In this document: positions 53,813-61,825 of the stretch, piece by piece
How the letters are laid out: every line of letters starts with the position of its first letter
Numbering within the stretch: the first letter of the stretch is position 1
Origin: Tersicoccus solisilvae
GTDB lineage: Bacteria > Actinomycetota > Actinomycetes > Actinomycetales > Micrococcaceae
Assembly (NCBI RefSeq): GCF_014643255.1
Contig: NZ_BMJI01000005.1
Coordinates: 115,701 to 179,700, forward strand
DNA length: 64,000 nt
Direction of reading: 5' to 3'
The notes under the pieces: generated by a model
The model's input: the letters and a program-made list of their open reading frames with translations, nothing else
Database searches by the model: none
What the model was told of the DNA's origin: nothing
Position numbers and translations under genes: made by a program

Positions 53813-55249
53813 GTGCCTCTTCTCTCATTGGTCGCGTCGCACGCGGATCAGGATCTCGAGACCATCGCCCGACTGAGCGATGGTCATGCGTCGCTGCCCG
53901 CACGCCTCATCGACGACACCGACATCCACGGCGTCGTCTCCCTCGCCACCTGCAACCGGTTCGAGCTCTACCTCGACGTCGACCAGGATGCCGACCTGGA
54001 CGCGGTCCGCAACGCCGTCATCGCCACCGTCGCCGCGGACGCCCCGGTGGGCGCGGACACGGCGCGTGCCGCCTTCCGGATGCTGACCGGTCGCACCGTC
54101 GCCGAGCACCTGTTCGCGGTCGTCGCCGGCCTCGATTCCGCCGTCATCGGCGAGCGGGAGATCGCCGGTCAGGCTCGCCGGGCCCTCGGCTCCGCGCAGA
54201 CCCATCGTCACGCCACCGGTCCCCTGATCCGCCTCTTCGAGACCGCCGCCCGCACCGGCAAGGATGTCGGGGCCTCCACGACGCTCGGCGCCCGGGGCCG
54301 CTCCATCGTCTCCGTGGCCCTGGACCTGGCCGCCGACATCGCCGCCGCCCCCCTCGCCGGGGGCACCGCCCTGGTCATCGGCACGGGCGCCTACGCCGGC
54401 GCCACCCTGGCCTCGCTGCGCGAGCGCGGCTGCACGGACATCCGGGTCTACTCCGGCTCGGGCCGCGCCGCCGCCTTCGTCGCCAAGCGCGGCGGCACCG
54501 CCGTCGACCCGAAGCACCTGCGGGACGCCATCGCCGACGCCGATGTCATCGTCGGCTGCAGCGGGTCCCGCCGCCAGGTCACCGCCGAGCAGCTCGGGGC
54601 GGCCCTCCCGGACGGCCACCAGGTGACCGTCGTCGACCTCGCCCTTTCCCGCGACTTCGAACCCGAGGTCGCCGACCTGCCGGGCGTCGAGCTCATCACC
54701 CTCGAGTCGGTGCGCATGGCCGCACCCAGCGAGGCCACGCTGCCCGTGCTGCAGGCGATGGACATCGTCTCCCGCGCCGCCGAGGACTTCCACGCCAAGC
54801 AGGCCGCGCGCGACGTCGACGGGGCGATCGTCGCCCTGCGGCAGCACACCATGGCCGTCCTCGAGACCGAGCTCGAGCGCGTGCGTGCCCAGCACGGCTG
54901 TACCGCCGCGGCCGAGGAGGTCGAGTTCGCGATGCGCCGGATGGTCAAGTCCCTGCTGCACGTGCCGACGGTGCGCGCCAAGGAGATGGCCGCCCGCGGC
55001 GAGCAGGACACCTACATCGAGGGCCTGCGGGCCGTCTACGGCATCGAGCCGGTCACGACCGCCCGCACCGCCCAGCGGGCGGACACGGGTACGCAGGAGG
55101 TGCCGGCGGTACGGCCGATCGAGCTGCCGGCCGTGCTCCCGCAGCAGGCCACCGGCACCGACGGGGCCCTGCCGGCGCGGCGGGACCGCCACCCGGTTCC
55201 CGACGCTGCCGCATTCGACGACGGAGCCAGCTGCCCGTTCCGGCCCTGA
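53813..55249 (+). CDS. hemA: glutamyl-tRNA reductase
   Basis: First committed enzyme of heme synthesis: reduces glutamyl-tRNA(Glu) to glutamate-1-semialdehyde with NADPH. In the 478-aa protein the nucleophilic Cys47 is in SLATCNRFELYLD; GLDSAVIGEREIAGQARRAL, GRSIVSVALDL and ALVIGTGAYAGATL (NADPH site) follow, then the dimerisation domain (VEFAMRRMVKSLLHVPTVRAKEMA). The C-terminal 65 residues are a disordered extension. The GTG at 53813 gives the family N-terminus (M)PLLSLVASHADQDLETIA, most similar in style to Micrococcales HemA. It is divergent from hemE but separated from it by the HNH gene. Confidence 0.96.
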   Translation: MPLLSLVASHADQDLETIARLSDGHASLPARLIDDTDIHGVVSLATCNRFELYLDVDQDADLDAVRNAVIATVAADAPVGADTARAAFRMLTGRTVAEHLFAVVAGLDSAVIGEREIAGQARRALGSAQTHRHATGPLIRLFETAARTGKDVGASTTLGARGRSIVSVALDLAADIAAAPLAGGTALVIGTGAYAGATLASLRERGCTDIRVYSGSGRAAAFVAKRGGTAVDPKHLRDAIADADVIVGCSGSRRQVTAEQLGAALPDGHQVTVVDLALSRDFEPEVADLPGVELITLESVRMAAPSEATLPVLQAMDIVSRAAEDFHAKQAARDVDGAIVALRQHTMAVLETELERVRAQHGCTAAAEEVEFAMRRMVKSLLHVPTVRAKEMAARGEQDTYIEGLRAVYGIEPVTTARTAQRADTGTQEVPAVRPIELPAVLPQQATGTDGALPARRDRHPVPDAAAFDDGASCPFRP

Positions 55250-55386
55250 ACTGGCTATCCGGAACCCGCGCGATCCCCGGACGTGTCCCCGAACCCTACC
55301 CGGCGGTAAGCTGACCGGACCCGCGCGTCGTCGGACCTCGACACCCGGGCGATCGGTCGTCGGGCCGGGTGAGGAGCGTGGACACC

Positions 55387-56040
55387 ATGGCATCGTCGGA
55401 CACCCCCGCATCCTCCGGGCGCAGTGCCCGGCTGCCGCGTGAGGAGCGCCGGCGGCAGTTGCTGACCGCCGCCCACCACGTCTTCGTCACCCATGGGTAC
55501 CACGCCGCCGCGATGGACGAGATCGCCGTCACCGCGCACGTCAGCAAGCCGGTGCTCTACCAGCACTTCCCCGGCAAGCACGAGCTCTACCTCGCCCTGC
55601 TCGACGAACACCTCGCCCGCCTCACCGGCCAGCTCAAGAAGGCGCTCACGACGGCGGAGACCAACGGGGAGCGCGTGCGCAACAGCATCGCCGCCTACTA
55701 CGACTTCGTCGCCCGCGACGACCAGGCGCACCGGCTGGTGTTCGAGTCCGATCTGCTCAACGATCCCGCCGTCGCCGCGCGCCTGGAGGAGTTCCATCGC
55801 GCCTATGCCGAGGCCGTCGGCCGCGTGATCGTCGAGGACACCGACCTGCCGCTCTCCCAGGCCGTCATGCTCGGCCGCACCCTCACCGGACTGGCGCAGG
55901 TCAGCGCCCGCTACTGGATCCAGACCGGCGGCATCGACCAGGCCACCGCGGTCGATCTCATCTCCCACCTCGCCTGGCGTGGCATCGGCGGGTTTCAGCG
56001 CAGAGCGGACGACCCGGCCGGTGACGGAGCGCACCCCTAG
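55387..56040 (+). CDS. TetR-family transcriptional regulator
   Basis: DNA-binding regulator. In the 217-aa protein the TetR helix-turn-helix is at about residues 18-65: REERRRQLLTAAHHVFVTHGY...MDEIAVTAHVSKPVLYQHFPGKHELYLALLD. The ligand domain is 145 residues and of unknown specificity. The ATG at 55387 has GAGGAG 10 nt upstream; GTG codons at 55369 and 55378 are alternatives. The pairing with a following DUF3107 gene is conserved across actinobacteria (Rv3208-Rv3208A in M. tuberculosis), so this is a core, not an accessory, regulator. Confidence 0.92.
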   Translation: MASSDTPASSGRSARLPREERRRQLLTAAHHVFVTHGYHAAAMDEIAVTAHVSKPVLYQHFPGKHELYLALLDEHLARLTGQLKKALTTAETNGERVRNSIAAYYDFVARDDQAHRLVFESDLLNDPAVAARLEEFHRAYAEAVGRVIVEDTDLPLSQAVMLGRTLTGLAQVSARYWIQTGGIDQATAVDLISHLAWRGIGGFQRRADDPAGDGAHP

Positions 56041-56133
56041 ACTGATCCCGATGTGCCCGTCCGAGCCCGTCGCGCACCCGTTCGCGGCCGGACGCAGGGG
56101 CACCACCACTGGCGAACGTGAGGAGAACCCGGC

Positions 56134-56361
56134 GTGGAGATCAAGATCGGCATTCAGAATGTGGGCCGGGAGATCGTCTTCGAGTCCGACCAGACCGCGG
56201 AGGCGGTGGCGGCGGCCGTCTCGGAGAGCCTGGCGAAGAACACGGTCCTGACCCTCACGGACACCAAGGGCCGGCAGATCATCGTCCCGAGCGGGGTGCT
56301 CGCGTACGTCGAGGTCGGCACCGAGGAGCAGCGCCGGGTCGGCTTCGGCGCTCTCCTGTGA
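56134..56361 (+). CDS. DUF3107 family small protein
   Basis: Conserved 75-aa actinobacterial protein of unknown function (TB9.4 family). The sequence is MEIKIGIQNVGREIVFESDQ at the start, then an Ala-rich helix and LTDTKGRQIIVPSGVLAYVEVG, a small alpha/beta fold predicted from the pattern. The GTG at 56134 has GTGAGGAGAACC upstream. It lies 93 bp after the TetR gene and 44 bp before the RNB gene. Confidence 0.92.
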   Translation: MEIKIGIQNVGREIVFESDQTAEAVAAAVSESLAKNTVLTLTDTKGRQIIVPSGVLAYVEVGTEEQRRVGFGALL

Positions 56362-56405
56362 CCCGCCCCGCCGCCGTCGTCGCGGCCCTGACGTAGGCGC
56401 CGGCC

Positions 56406-57893
56406 GTGGCGCACACGATCCCCTGGATCCGCCCCGAGGACGCCCAGCAGGAGCTGGCCGAGTCCCTCGCGGCGCTGCGTGACGGCATCGGCGTGCCCGC
56501 CGACTTCCCACCCGAGGTACTCGCGGAGGCCGCCACGGTCATCCGCGAGTACCGGCTGCCCGACCTCGACGCGACCGCCATCCCCTTCGTCACGATCGAC
56601 CCGCCCGGCAGTCTCGACCTGGACCAGGCGCTGCACATCGAGCGCGCCGGCACGGGTTACCTCGTCCGTTACGCGATCGCCGACCTGCCGGCCTTCGTGC
56701 CCCTGGGCGGCGCCCTCGACGAGGCCACCCGCCGCCGCGGCCAGACCTTCTACGCCCCCGACGGCCGCATCCCGCTGCACCCCGCGGCCATCAGCGAGGA
56801 CGCGGCCTCCCTGCTGCCCGGCGCCACCCGCGGCGCCTACCTCTTCACCCACCGGCTCGACGCCGAGGGCGCGGTCACCCGCACCGACCTGAGCCGCGCC
56901 ACCGTCCGCAGCCGCGCCCGCCTCGACTACGAGACCGTCCAGCGGAGCCTGGACGACGGCACCGCCGACGACGTGCTCGCGTTGCTTCGGGAGGTCGGGG
57001 CGCTGCGGGTCGAGCAGGAGCGGCTGCGCGGCGGCGCCAGCCTCAACCTGCCCGAGCAGCAGATCGTCCGGTCGGACGGCGGCTACGCCCTGCAGAACCG
57101 GCCGGTGCGCCCGATCGAGGACGCCAACGCCCAGATCTCCCTGCTCACCGGCATGAGCGCCGCCCGGATCATGCTCGACGGCGGACTCGGCGTGCTGCGG
57201 ACGATGCCCGCACCGGACCCGGGATCGATCGAGCGCTACCGCGAGCAGGCCCGGGCCCTCGGCCACCCGTGGCCGGCCCAGACCAGCTACGGGGAGTTCC
57301 TGCGCAGCCTCCGCCCGGATCGGGCCGCCGACCTCGCCCTGCTGCACGCGGCCACGTCGCTGTTCCGCGGCGCGGGGTACACCGCCTTCGACGGCACCCC
57401 GCCCGCGGACCCCGAGCAGTCCGCCGTGGCCGCGCCGTACGCCCACACCACCGCCCCGCTGCGCCGGCTGGTCGACCGGTTCGTCCTGCCCACCTGCCTC
57501 GCCCTCGTCGAGGGCCGGACCGTCCCCGACGAGATCCGCCGCGCCCTGCCGGAGCTGCCGGAGCTGATGCGTGACTCCGACCGCCGCGCCGGTGAACTCG
57601 ACCGGTCCGCGCTCGACGCCGTGGAGGCCGCCGTGCTCGCCGCCCACGTCGGCCAGGAGTTCGACGCGGTCGTCCTCGTCGGCACCGAGGACGGCACCGG
57701 CAACGGGTCCGCGAACGGCAACGCAGGCGGCAATGGCACCGGCAACGGGAAGCCCCCCTCCGGCACCATCCAGGTGCTGGACCCGGTGGTCAGCGCCCGC
57801 TGCAGCGGCGTCATGACCACCGGCTCGACCGTCCGCACCCGCCTCACCTCCGCCGACATCCGGCGCCGCACCGTGGCCTTCGAACTCGCCTGA
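56406..57893 (+). CDS. RNB-domain ribonuclease (RNase II/R-like)
   Basis: Putative 3'-5' exoribonuclease. The 495-aa protein is mostly the RNB catalytic domain: FVTIDPPGSLDLDQALHIERAG at about residues 60-85 contains the clustered Asp residues for Mg2+, and YAHTTAPLRRLVDRFVLPTCLAL is the RNB PLRR(Y/L) block. There are no S1 or cold-shock RNA-binding domains, so it is a short form typical of actinobacteria. A Gly/Asn repeat (GTGNGSANGNAGGNGTGNGK) is inserted near residue 435. GTG start. Confidence 0.9.
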   Translation: MAHTIPWIRPEDAQQELAESLAALRDGIGVPADFPPEVLAEAATVIREYRLPDLDATAIPFVTIDPPGSLDLDQALHIERAGTGYLVRYAIADLPAFVPLGGALDEATRRRGQTFYAPDGRIPLHPAAISEDAASLLPGATRGAYLFTHRLDAEGAVTRTDLSRATVRSRARLDYETVQRSLDDGTADDVLALLREVGALRVEQERLRGGASLNLPEQQIVRSDGGYALQNRPVRPIEDANAQISLLTGMSAARIMLDGGLGVLRTMPAPDPGSIERYREQARALGHPWPAQTSYGEFLRSLRPDRAADLALLHAATSLFRGAGYTAFDGTPPADPEQSAVAAPYAHTTAPLRRLVDRFVLPTCLALVEGRTVPDEIRRALPELPELMRDSDRRAGELDRSALDAVEAAVLAAHVGQEFDAVVLVGTEDGTGNGSANGNAGGNGTGNGKPPSGTIQVLDPVVSARCSGVMTTGSTVRTRLTSADIRRRTVAFELA

Positions 57894-58266
57894 CCCGAGC
57901 CGTCCCCGCCCCGACACCTCCCCCGTGACGTGCGTCGCACCCCGGAACGGGCCCGAGGCGGTAGAATGGCCGGGTATTCACGGATGCCCGGTCGTCAGCA
58001 CTCATACCGACCGGTGCCGCTGCCGCCGTCGACCCGGTGACCGAAGGTCATCGTCCGGCGCTGCGCGGTACCGCAGACAGACCGCCCGGAACCACGGCCC
58101 GCACGGCGGCACCCGCCGCCGACGGCCGTGAGGGCAGCCGGCGAACCTGGTTCGCCGGCGACTCCCCCGCGATCGGCTTCCACCACGAGTGCGGACGCAT
58201 GCCGCTGGGCCGATTCGGCCCGGGTCCGGCGCGCCGTCCGCGGACAGATCAAGGAACGCCACCGAA
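57894..58266 (+). promoter_or_regulatory. long 5' leader and promoter of the RhlE-type helicase gene
   Basis: 373 bp without a convincing gene. A TAGAAT -10 box lies at 57962-57967, giving a predicted leader of about 290 nt. Near its middle is a perfect 11-bp inverted repeat with its centre at 58148 (GCCGGCGAACC, 58137-58147 with 58149-58159), not followed by U residues. Long structured leaders on DEAD-box helicase genes often mediate cold or self-regulation; here this is inference. Confidence 0.5.
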
Positions 58267-59949
58267 GTGACCGAGACCCACGCGCATGACGTCGTCCTGA
58301 CGGACGACACCGGAACCGAGTCCCTCGCCCCCGAGGAGACCGTCGTCAGCACCGAGGAGGCGCGCGCCGCGCGCCCCGAGACCTTCGCGGACTTCGACGT
58401 CCGCCCCGACATCGTCGAGTCCCTCGCCGATCACGGGATCATCCACCCCTTCCCCATCCAGGCGATGACCCTGCCCGTGGCCCTCGGCGGCCACGACATC
58501 ATCGGCCAGGCCAAGACCGGCACCGGCAAGACCCTCGGCTTCGGCATCCCCGTGCTGCAGCGGGTCGTCGGCCCCGAGGATCCCGGCTACGCCGACCTGC
58601 CCGCCCCGGGCGCCCCGCAGGCCCTCGTCGTCGTCCCGACCCGCGAGCTGGCCGTCCAGGTGGCCGGGGACCTGACCACCGCGGCGAAGAAGCGCGACGC
58701 CCGCGTCACCGTGATCTACGGCGGCCGTGCCTACGAGCCGCAGATCGACGCGCTGCAGAAGGGCGTCGAGGTCGTCGTCGGCACGCCGGGTCGGCTGATC
58801 GACCTGCTGCGCCAGCGGCACCTCGTGCTCAAGAACGTCAAGATCGCCGTCCTCGACGAGGCCGACGAGATGCTGGACCTCGGCTTCCTGCCCGACGTCG
58901 AACGCCTGATGGCGGAGCTGCCGGAGGTGCGGCAGACCCTGCTGTTCTCCGCGACGATGCCCGGCCCGGTCGTCGCCATGGCCCGTCGCTACATGAGCCG
59001 CCCGACGCACATCCGCGCCGCGGACCCGGACGAGGGCGTCACCAAGGCCGACATCCGCCAGGTCATCTACCGGGCGCACTCCCTGGACAAGGACGAGGTC
59101 GTCGCCCGCATCCTGCAGGCCGAGGGCCGTGGCCGGACCATCATCTTCACCAAGACCAAGCGCTCCGCCGCGAAGCTGGCCGACGAGCTGGAGCACCGCG
59201 GCTTCGCGGCCGGCGCGATTCACGGCGACCTCGGCCAGGGCGCCCGCGAGCAGGCGCTGCGCGCGTTCCGCAACGACAAGGTCGACGTGCTGGTCGCCAC
59301 CGACGTCGCCGCCCGCGGCATCGACGTCACCGACGTCACCCACGTGATCAACTTCCAGTGCCCCGAGGACGAGAAGACGTACCTGCACCGCGTGGGCCGG
59401 ACCGGCCGCGCCGGCAACAAGGGCACCGCGGTCACCTTCGTCGACTGGGAGGACATGCCGCGCTGGGGTCTGATCAACCGAGCGCTCGGCCTGGACGTGC
59501 CCGAGCCGGTCGAGACCTACTCCTCCTCCGAGCACCTGTACGCGGACCTGAACATCCCGGCGGGCACGAAGGGCCGCCTGCCGCGCAGCAAGCGCACTCA
59601 CGCGGGCCTGGACGCCGAGGAGGTCGAGGACCTGGGCGAGACCGGCAAGCGGAACGGCTCCTCCGATCGCGCGGACCGCTCCGGTGGCCGCGGCCGCTCC
59701 GGCGGTGCCTCCGGGCGTGACGGCGGTCGCGGACGCTCCGGCGGTCGCAGCCGCTCCGGCGGCGCCTCCGGGCGTGACGGCGAGCGCGGCTCGCGGTCGC
59801 CCGAACGGGCCGAGCGCACGGCCGAGCGCACCGCCGAGGGCGGCGAGCAGCCGTCCGGCGAGCGGACCCGGTCCCCGCGGCGGCGCAGCCGCACGCGTCG
59901 CCGCAACGGTGAGGTCGTGCCGGGCGCGCCGACGCCCTCCGCCGACTGA
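58267..59949 (+). CDS. rhlE: DEAD-box RNA helicase, RhlE type
   Basis: ATP-dependent RNA remodelling. The 560-aa protein has the Q motif (HPFPIQAMTLP), GQAKTGTGKT, VPTRELAVQ, GTPGRLID, VLDEADEMLDLGF (DEAD), FSATM, IIFTKTKRSA, ATDVAARGIDV and HRVGRTGRAG, complete. The C-terminal 100 residues are Arg/Gly/Ser-rich (SGGRGRSGGASGRDGG repeated), an RNA-binding disordered tail. GTG start with AAGGA upstream. The gene following TetR-DUF3107 in this region is the counterpart of mycobacterial rhlE. Confidence 0.95.
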   Translation: MTETHAHDVVLTDDTGTESLAPEETVVSTEEARAARPETFADFDVRPDIVESLADHGIIHPFPIQAMTLPVALGGHDIIGQAKTGTGKTLGFGIPVLQRVVGPEDPGYADLPAPGAPQALVVVPTRELAVQVAGDLTTAAKKRDARVTVIYGGRAYEPQIDALQKGVEVVVGTPGRLIDLLRQRHLVLKNVKIAVLDEADEMLDLGFLPDVERLMAELPEVRQTLLFSATMPGPVVAMARRYMSRPTHIRAADPDEGVTKADIRQVIYRAHSLDKDEVVARILQAEGRGRTIIFTKTKRSAAKLADELEHRGFAAGAIHGDLGQGAREQALRAFRNDKVDVLVATDVAARGIDVTDVTHVINFQCPEDEKTYLHRVGRTGRAGNKGTAVTFVDWEDMPRWGLINRALGLDVPEPVETYSSSEHLYADLNIPAGTKGRLPRSKRTHAGLDAEEVEDLGETGKRNGSSDRADRSGGRGRSGGASGRDGGRGRSGGRSRSGGASGRDGERGSRSPERAERTAERTAEGGEQPSGERTRSPRRRSRTRRRNGEVVPGAPTPSAD

Positions 59950-59950
59950 G

Positions 59951-60808
59951 GTGACCGCTTGGCCCCCGGCCGGGGACCTGGTGGTGCACGCGGACAACGC
60001 CGCGTATCTGCCGACCCTGCCGGGCGGTTCGTTCCGGATGATCTACATCGACCCGCCGTTCAACACGGGCCGGTCGCGTGCCCGCCAGACCGTGACGGTC
60101 ACCCGCTCCCTCGACGGGTCGGGTGACCGTCGTGGTTTCCGGGGCGGCTCCTACGCCACGCTCAAGGGCGATCTGACCAGCTACGCCGACGCGTTCGCGG
60201 ACTACTGGGAGTTCCTGGAGCCGCGGCTGTTGCAGGCCTGGCGGCTGCTGACGGACGACGGCACCTTCTACCTCCACCTGGACTACCGCGAGGTGCACTA
60301 CGCCAAGGTGCTGCTCGACGCCCTCTTCGGCCGGGAGTGCTTCCTCAACGAGATCATCTGGGCGTACGACTTCGGGGGTCGCAGCACCCGGCGGTGGCCG
60401 GCCAAGCACGACACGATCCTCGTGTACGTCAAGGACCCGGCGCGCTACTGGTTCGACTCCGCCGAGGTGGACCGGGAGCCCTACATGGCCCCGGGCCTGG
60501 TGACACCGGAGAAGGTGGCGCGCGGGAAGCTGCCCACCGACGTGTGGTGGCACACCATCGTCTCCCCCACCGGCAAGGAGAAGACCGGTTATCCGACGCA
60601 GAAGCCGATCGGGCTGCTGCGTCGGATGGTCGCGGCGTCCTCGGCCCCCGGGGACTGGGTGCTGGACTTCTTCGCCGGCTCCGGCACCCTCGGGGCGGCC
60701 GCCCGGACCCTGGACCGCCGCTTCGTGTGCGTCGACGACAACCCGCAGGCGATCGAGACGATGCGCCGCCGGTTCGCCGACACCGCCACCTACCTCACCG
60801 CCCCCTGA
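59951..60808 (+). CDS. solitary site-specific DNA methyltransferase (DPPF, beta-class)
   Basis: SAM-dependent amino-methyltransferase of the N6-adenine/N4-cytosine family. In the 285-aa protein the catalytic motif YIDPPFNTGR comes first (about residues 35-44) and the SAM-binding motif VLDFFAGSGTLGAAA last (about 238-252), the beta-class order. GYPTQKPIGLLRRMV is the conserved segment before motif I. No restriction gene or specificity subunit is nearby. The GTG at 59951 is 1 bp after the RhlE stop, so translation is probably coupled. Confidence 0.88.
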   Translation: MTAWPPAGDLVVHADNAAYLPTLPGGSFRMIYIDPPFNTGRSRARQTVTVTRSLDGSGDRRGFRGGSYATLKGDLTSYADAFADYWEFLEPRLLQAWRLLTDDGTFYLHLDYREVHYAKVLLDALFGRECFLNEIIWAYDFGGRSTRRWPAKHDTILVYVKDPARYWFDSAEVDREPYMAPGLVTPEKVARGKLPTDVWWHTIVSPTGKEKTGYPTQKPIGLLRRMVAASSAPGDWVLDFFAGSGTLGAAARTLDRRFVCVDDNPQAIETMRRRFADTATYLTAP

Positions 60809-60881
60809 CGCCAGCTCGTCACTAGGTGTTCACGGAAGCGCTTCCGAGGGCCTCCGGTGAGCATCTATTGGCGACCTGGCG
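60809..60881. repeat. 73-bp palindromic repeat, copy 2
   Basis: Same length as copy 1 at 9435-9507. The 25-nt arms match at 20 positions (CGCCAGCTCGTCAC... with ...GCGACCTGGCG); three of the five mismatches would be G-U pairs in RNA. The core GGAAGCGCTTCC at 60834-60845 has the same offset (25) as the core of copy 1 but different stem bases. It lies directly after the methyltransferase stop and before the convergent PHP gene. Confidence 0.85.
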
Positions 60882-60896
60882 GGAGGGGCGGTGATG

Positions 60897-61748
60897 TCAG
60901 GGGCGCCGGATGGAGACGCCCGACGCCGCCTGCTCCTCGATCGCGGCCAGCACGGCGGGGTCGGTCGTGTGCTCGCCCAGCCGGTTCGGCTTCCCGTCCC
61001 CGTGGTAGTCGCTGGAGCCGGTGACGAGCAGGCCGTGCCGGTCCGCGTACTCCCGCAGCCACCGCCGGCTCGACGGCGGGTTGTCCCGGTGGTCGACCTC
61101 CAGCCCCGCCAGCCCGGCGTCGACCATGGCGTCGAACACGTCCTCGGCCACCACCCTGCCCCGTTCACTGGCCAGCGGGTGCGCGAACACCGGCACCCCA
61201 CCGGCCCGGCGGACCAGCTCCACCACGTGGGCGGGATCCGGCGCGTGGTGCCCGACGTAGTACCCGGCGCGCGGGTGCAGCATCCGGTCGAAGGCCTCGG
61301 AGCGGGTCTGCACGATGCCGGCGTCGACCAGGGCGTCGGCGATGTGGGGCCGGCCCACGGTCGAGCCCGGCGCGACGAACCGCTGCACCGTCGGCCAGTC
61401 GATCGGGTAGTCCTCGGCCAACAGGTCGACCATCCGCTCGGCCCGGGTGAGCCGGGAGGCGCGACTCGCCTCGACGGTGGCCAGCAGGTCCGGGTCGGTG
61501 GGGTCGTGCAGATAGCTGAGCAGGTGCACGCTGATCCGGCCGGGCGCCTGGCAGGTGATCTCCATGCCCGGCACGAAGGCCACCCCGCGGGCGACGGCGG
61601 CGTCCCCGGCGGCCCGCCAACCCGCCGTCGTGTCGTGGTCGGTGAGGGCGAACGCCGTCAACCCGGCGTCGGCGGCCTGCGCCGCGACCATCGCGGGCGA
61701 CCCCGTCCCGTCCGAGTGCGACGAGTGGGTGTGCAGGTCGATGGTCAT
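60897..61748 (-). CDS. PHP-domain metal-dependent phosphoesterase
   Basis: Family related to nucleoside 3',5'-bisphosphate phosphatases (RNase AM/YciV group). The 283-aa protein has the PHP metal motifs DLHTHSSHSDGT (residues 4-15), ALTDHDTTAGW, PGMEITC, VPVFAHPLA and TGSSDYHGDGKPNRLG. ATG at 61748; a CAGGAT hexamer 6 nt upstream could be a leaderless -10. It is divergent from pepP (77 bp) and convergent with the methyltransferase gene. Confidence 0.92.
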   Translation of the reverse strand: MTIDLHTHSSHSDGTGSPAMVAAQAADAGLTAFALTDHDTTAGWRAAGDAAVARGVAFVPGMEITCQAPGRISVHLLSYLHDPTDPDLLATVEASRASRLTRAERMVDLLAEDYPIDWPTVQRFVAPGSTVGRPHIADALVDAGIVQTRSEAFDRMLHPRAGYYVGHHAPDPAHVVELVRRAGGVPVFAHPLASERGRVVAEDVFDAMVDAGLAGLEVDHRDNPPSSRRWLREYADRHGLLVTGSSDYHGDGKPNRLGEHTTDPAVLAAIEEQAASGVSIRRP

Positions 61749-61813
61749 CGACCCATCCTGCCACCGACCGGGTCCGCCTCCCCGGGAGCCAGCGCCGGCC
61801 CGCATCGCGGTGA

Positions 61814-61819
61814 GAGAAT
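61814..61819 (+). promoter_or_regulatory. -10-like GAGAAT of pepP
   Basis: GAGAAT ends 6 nt before the GTG at 61826, fitting the leaderless spacing and favouring that start over the ATG at 61829. Confidence 0.35.
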
Positions 61820-61825
61820 GGACCG

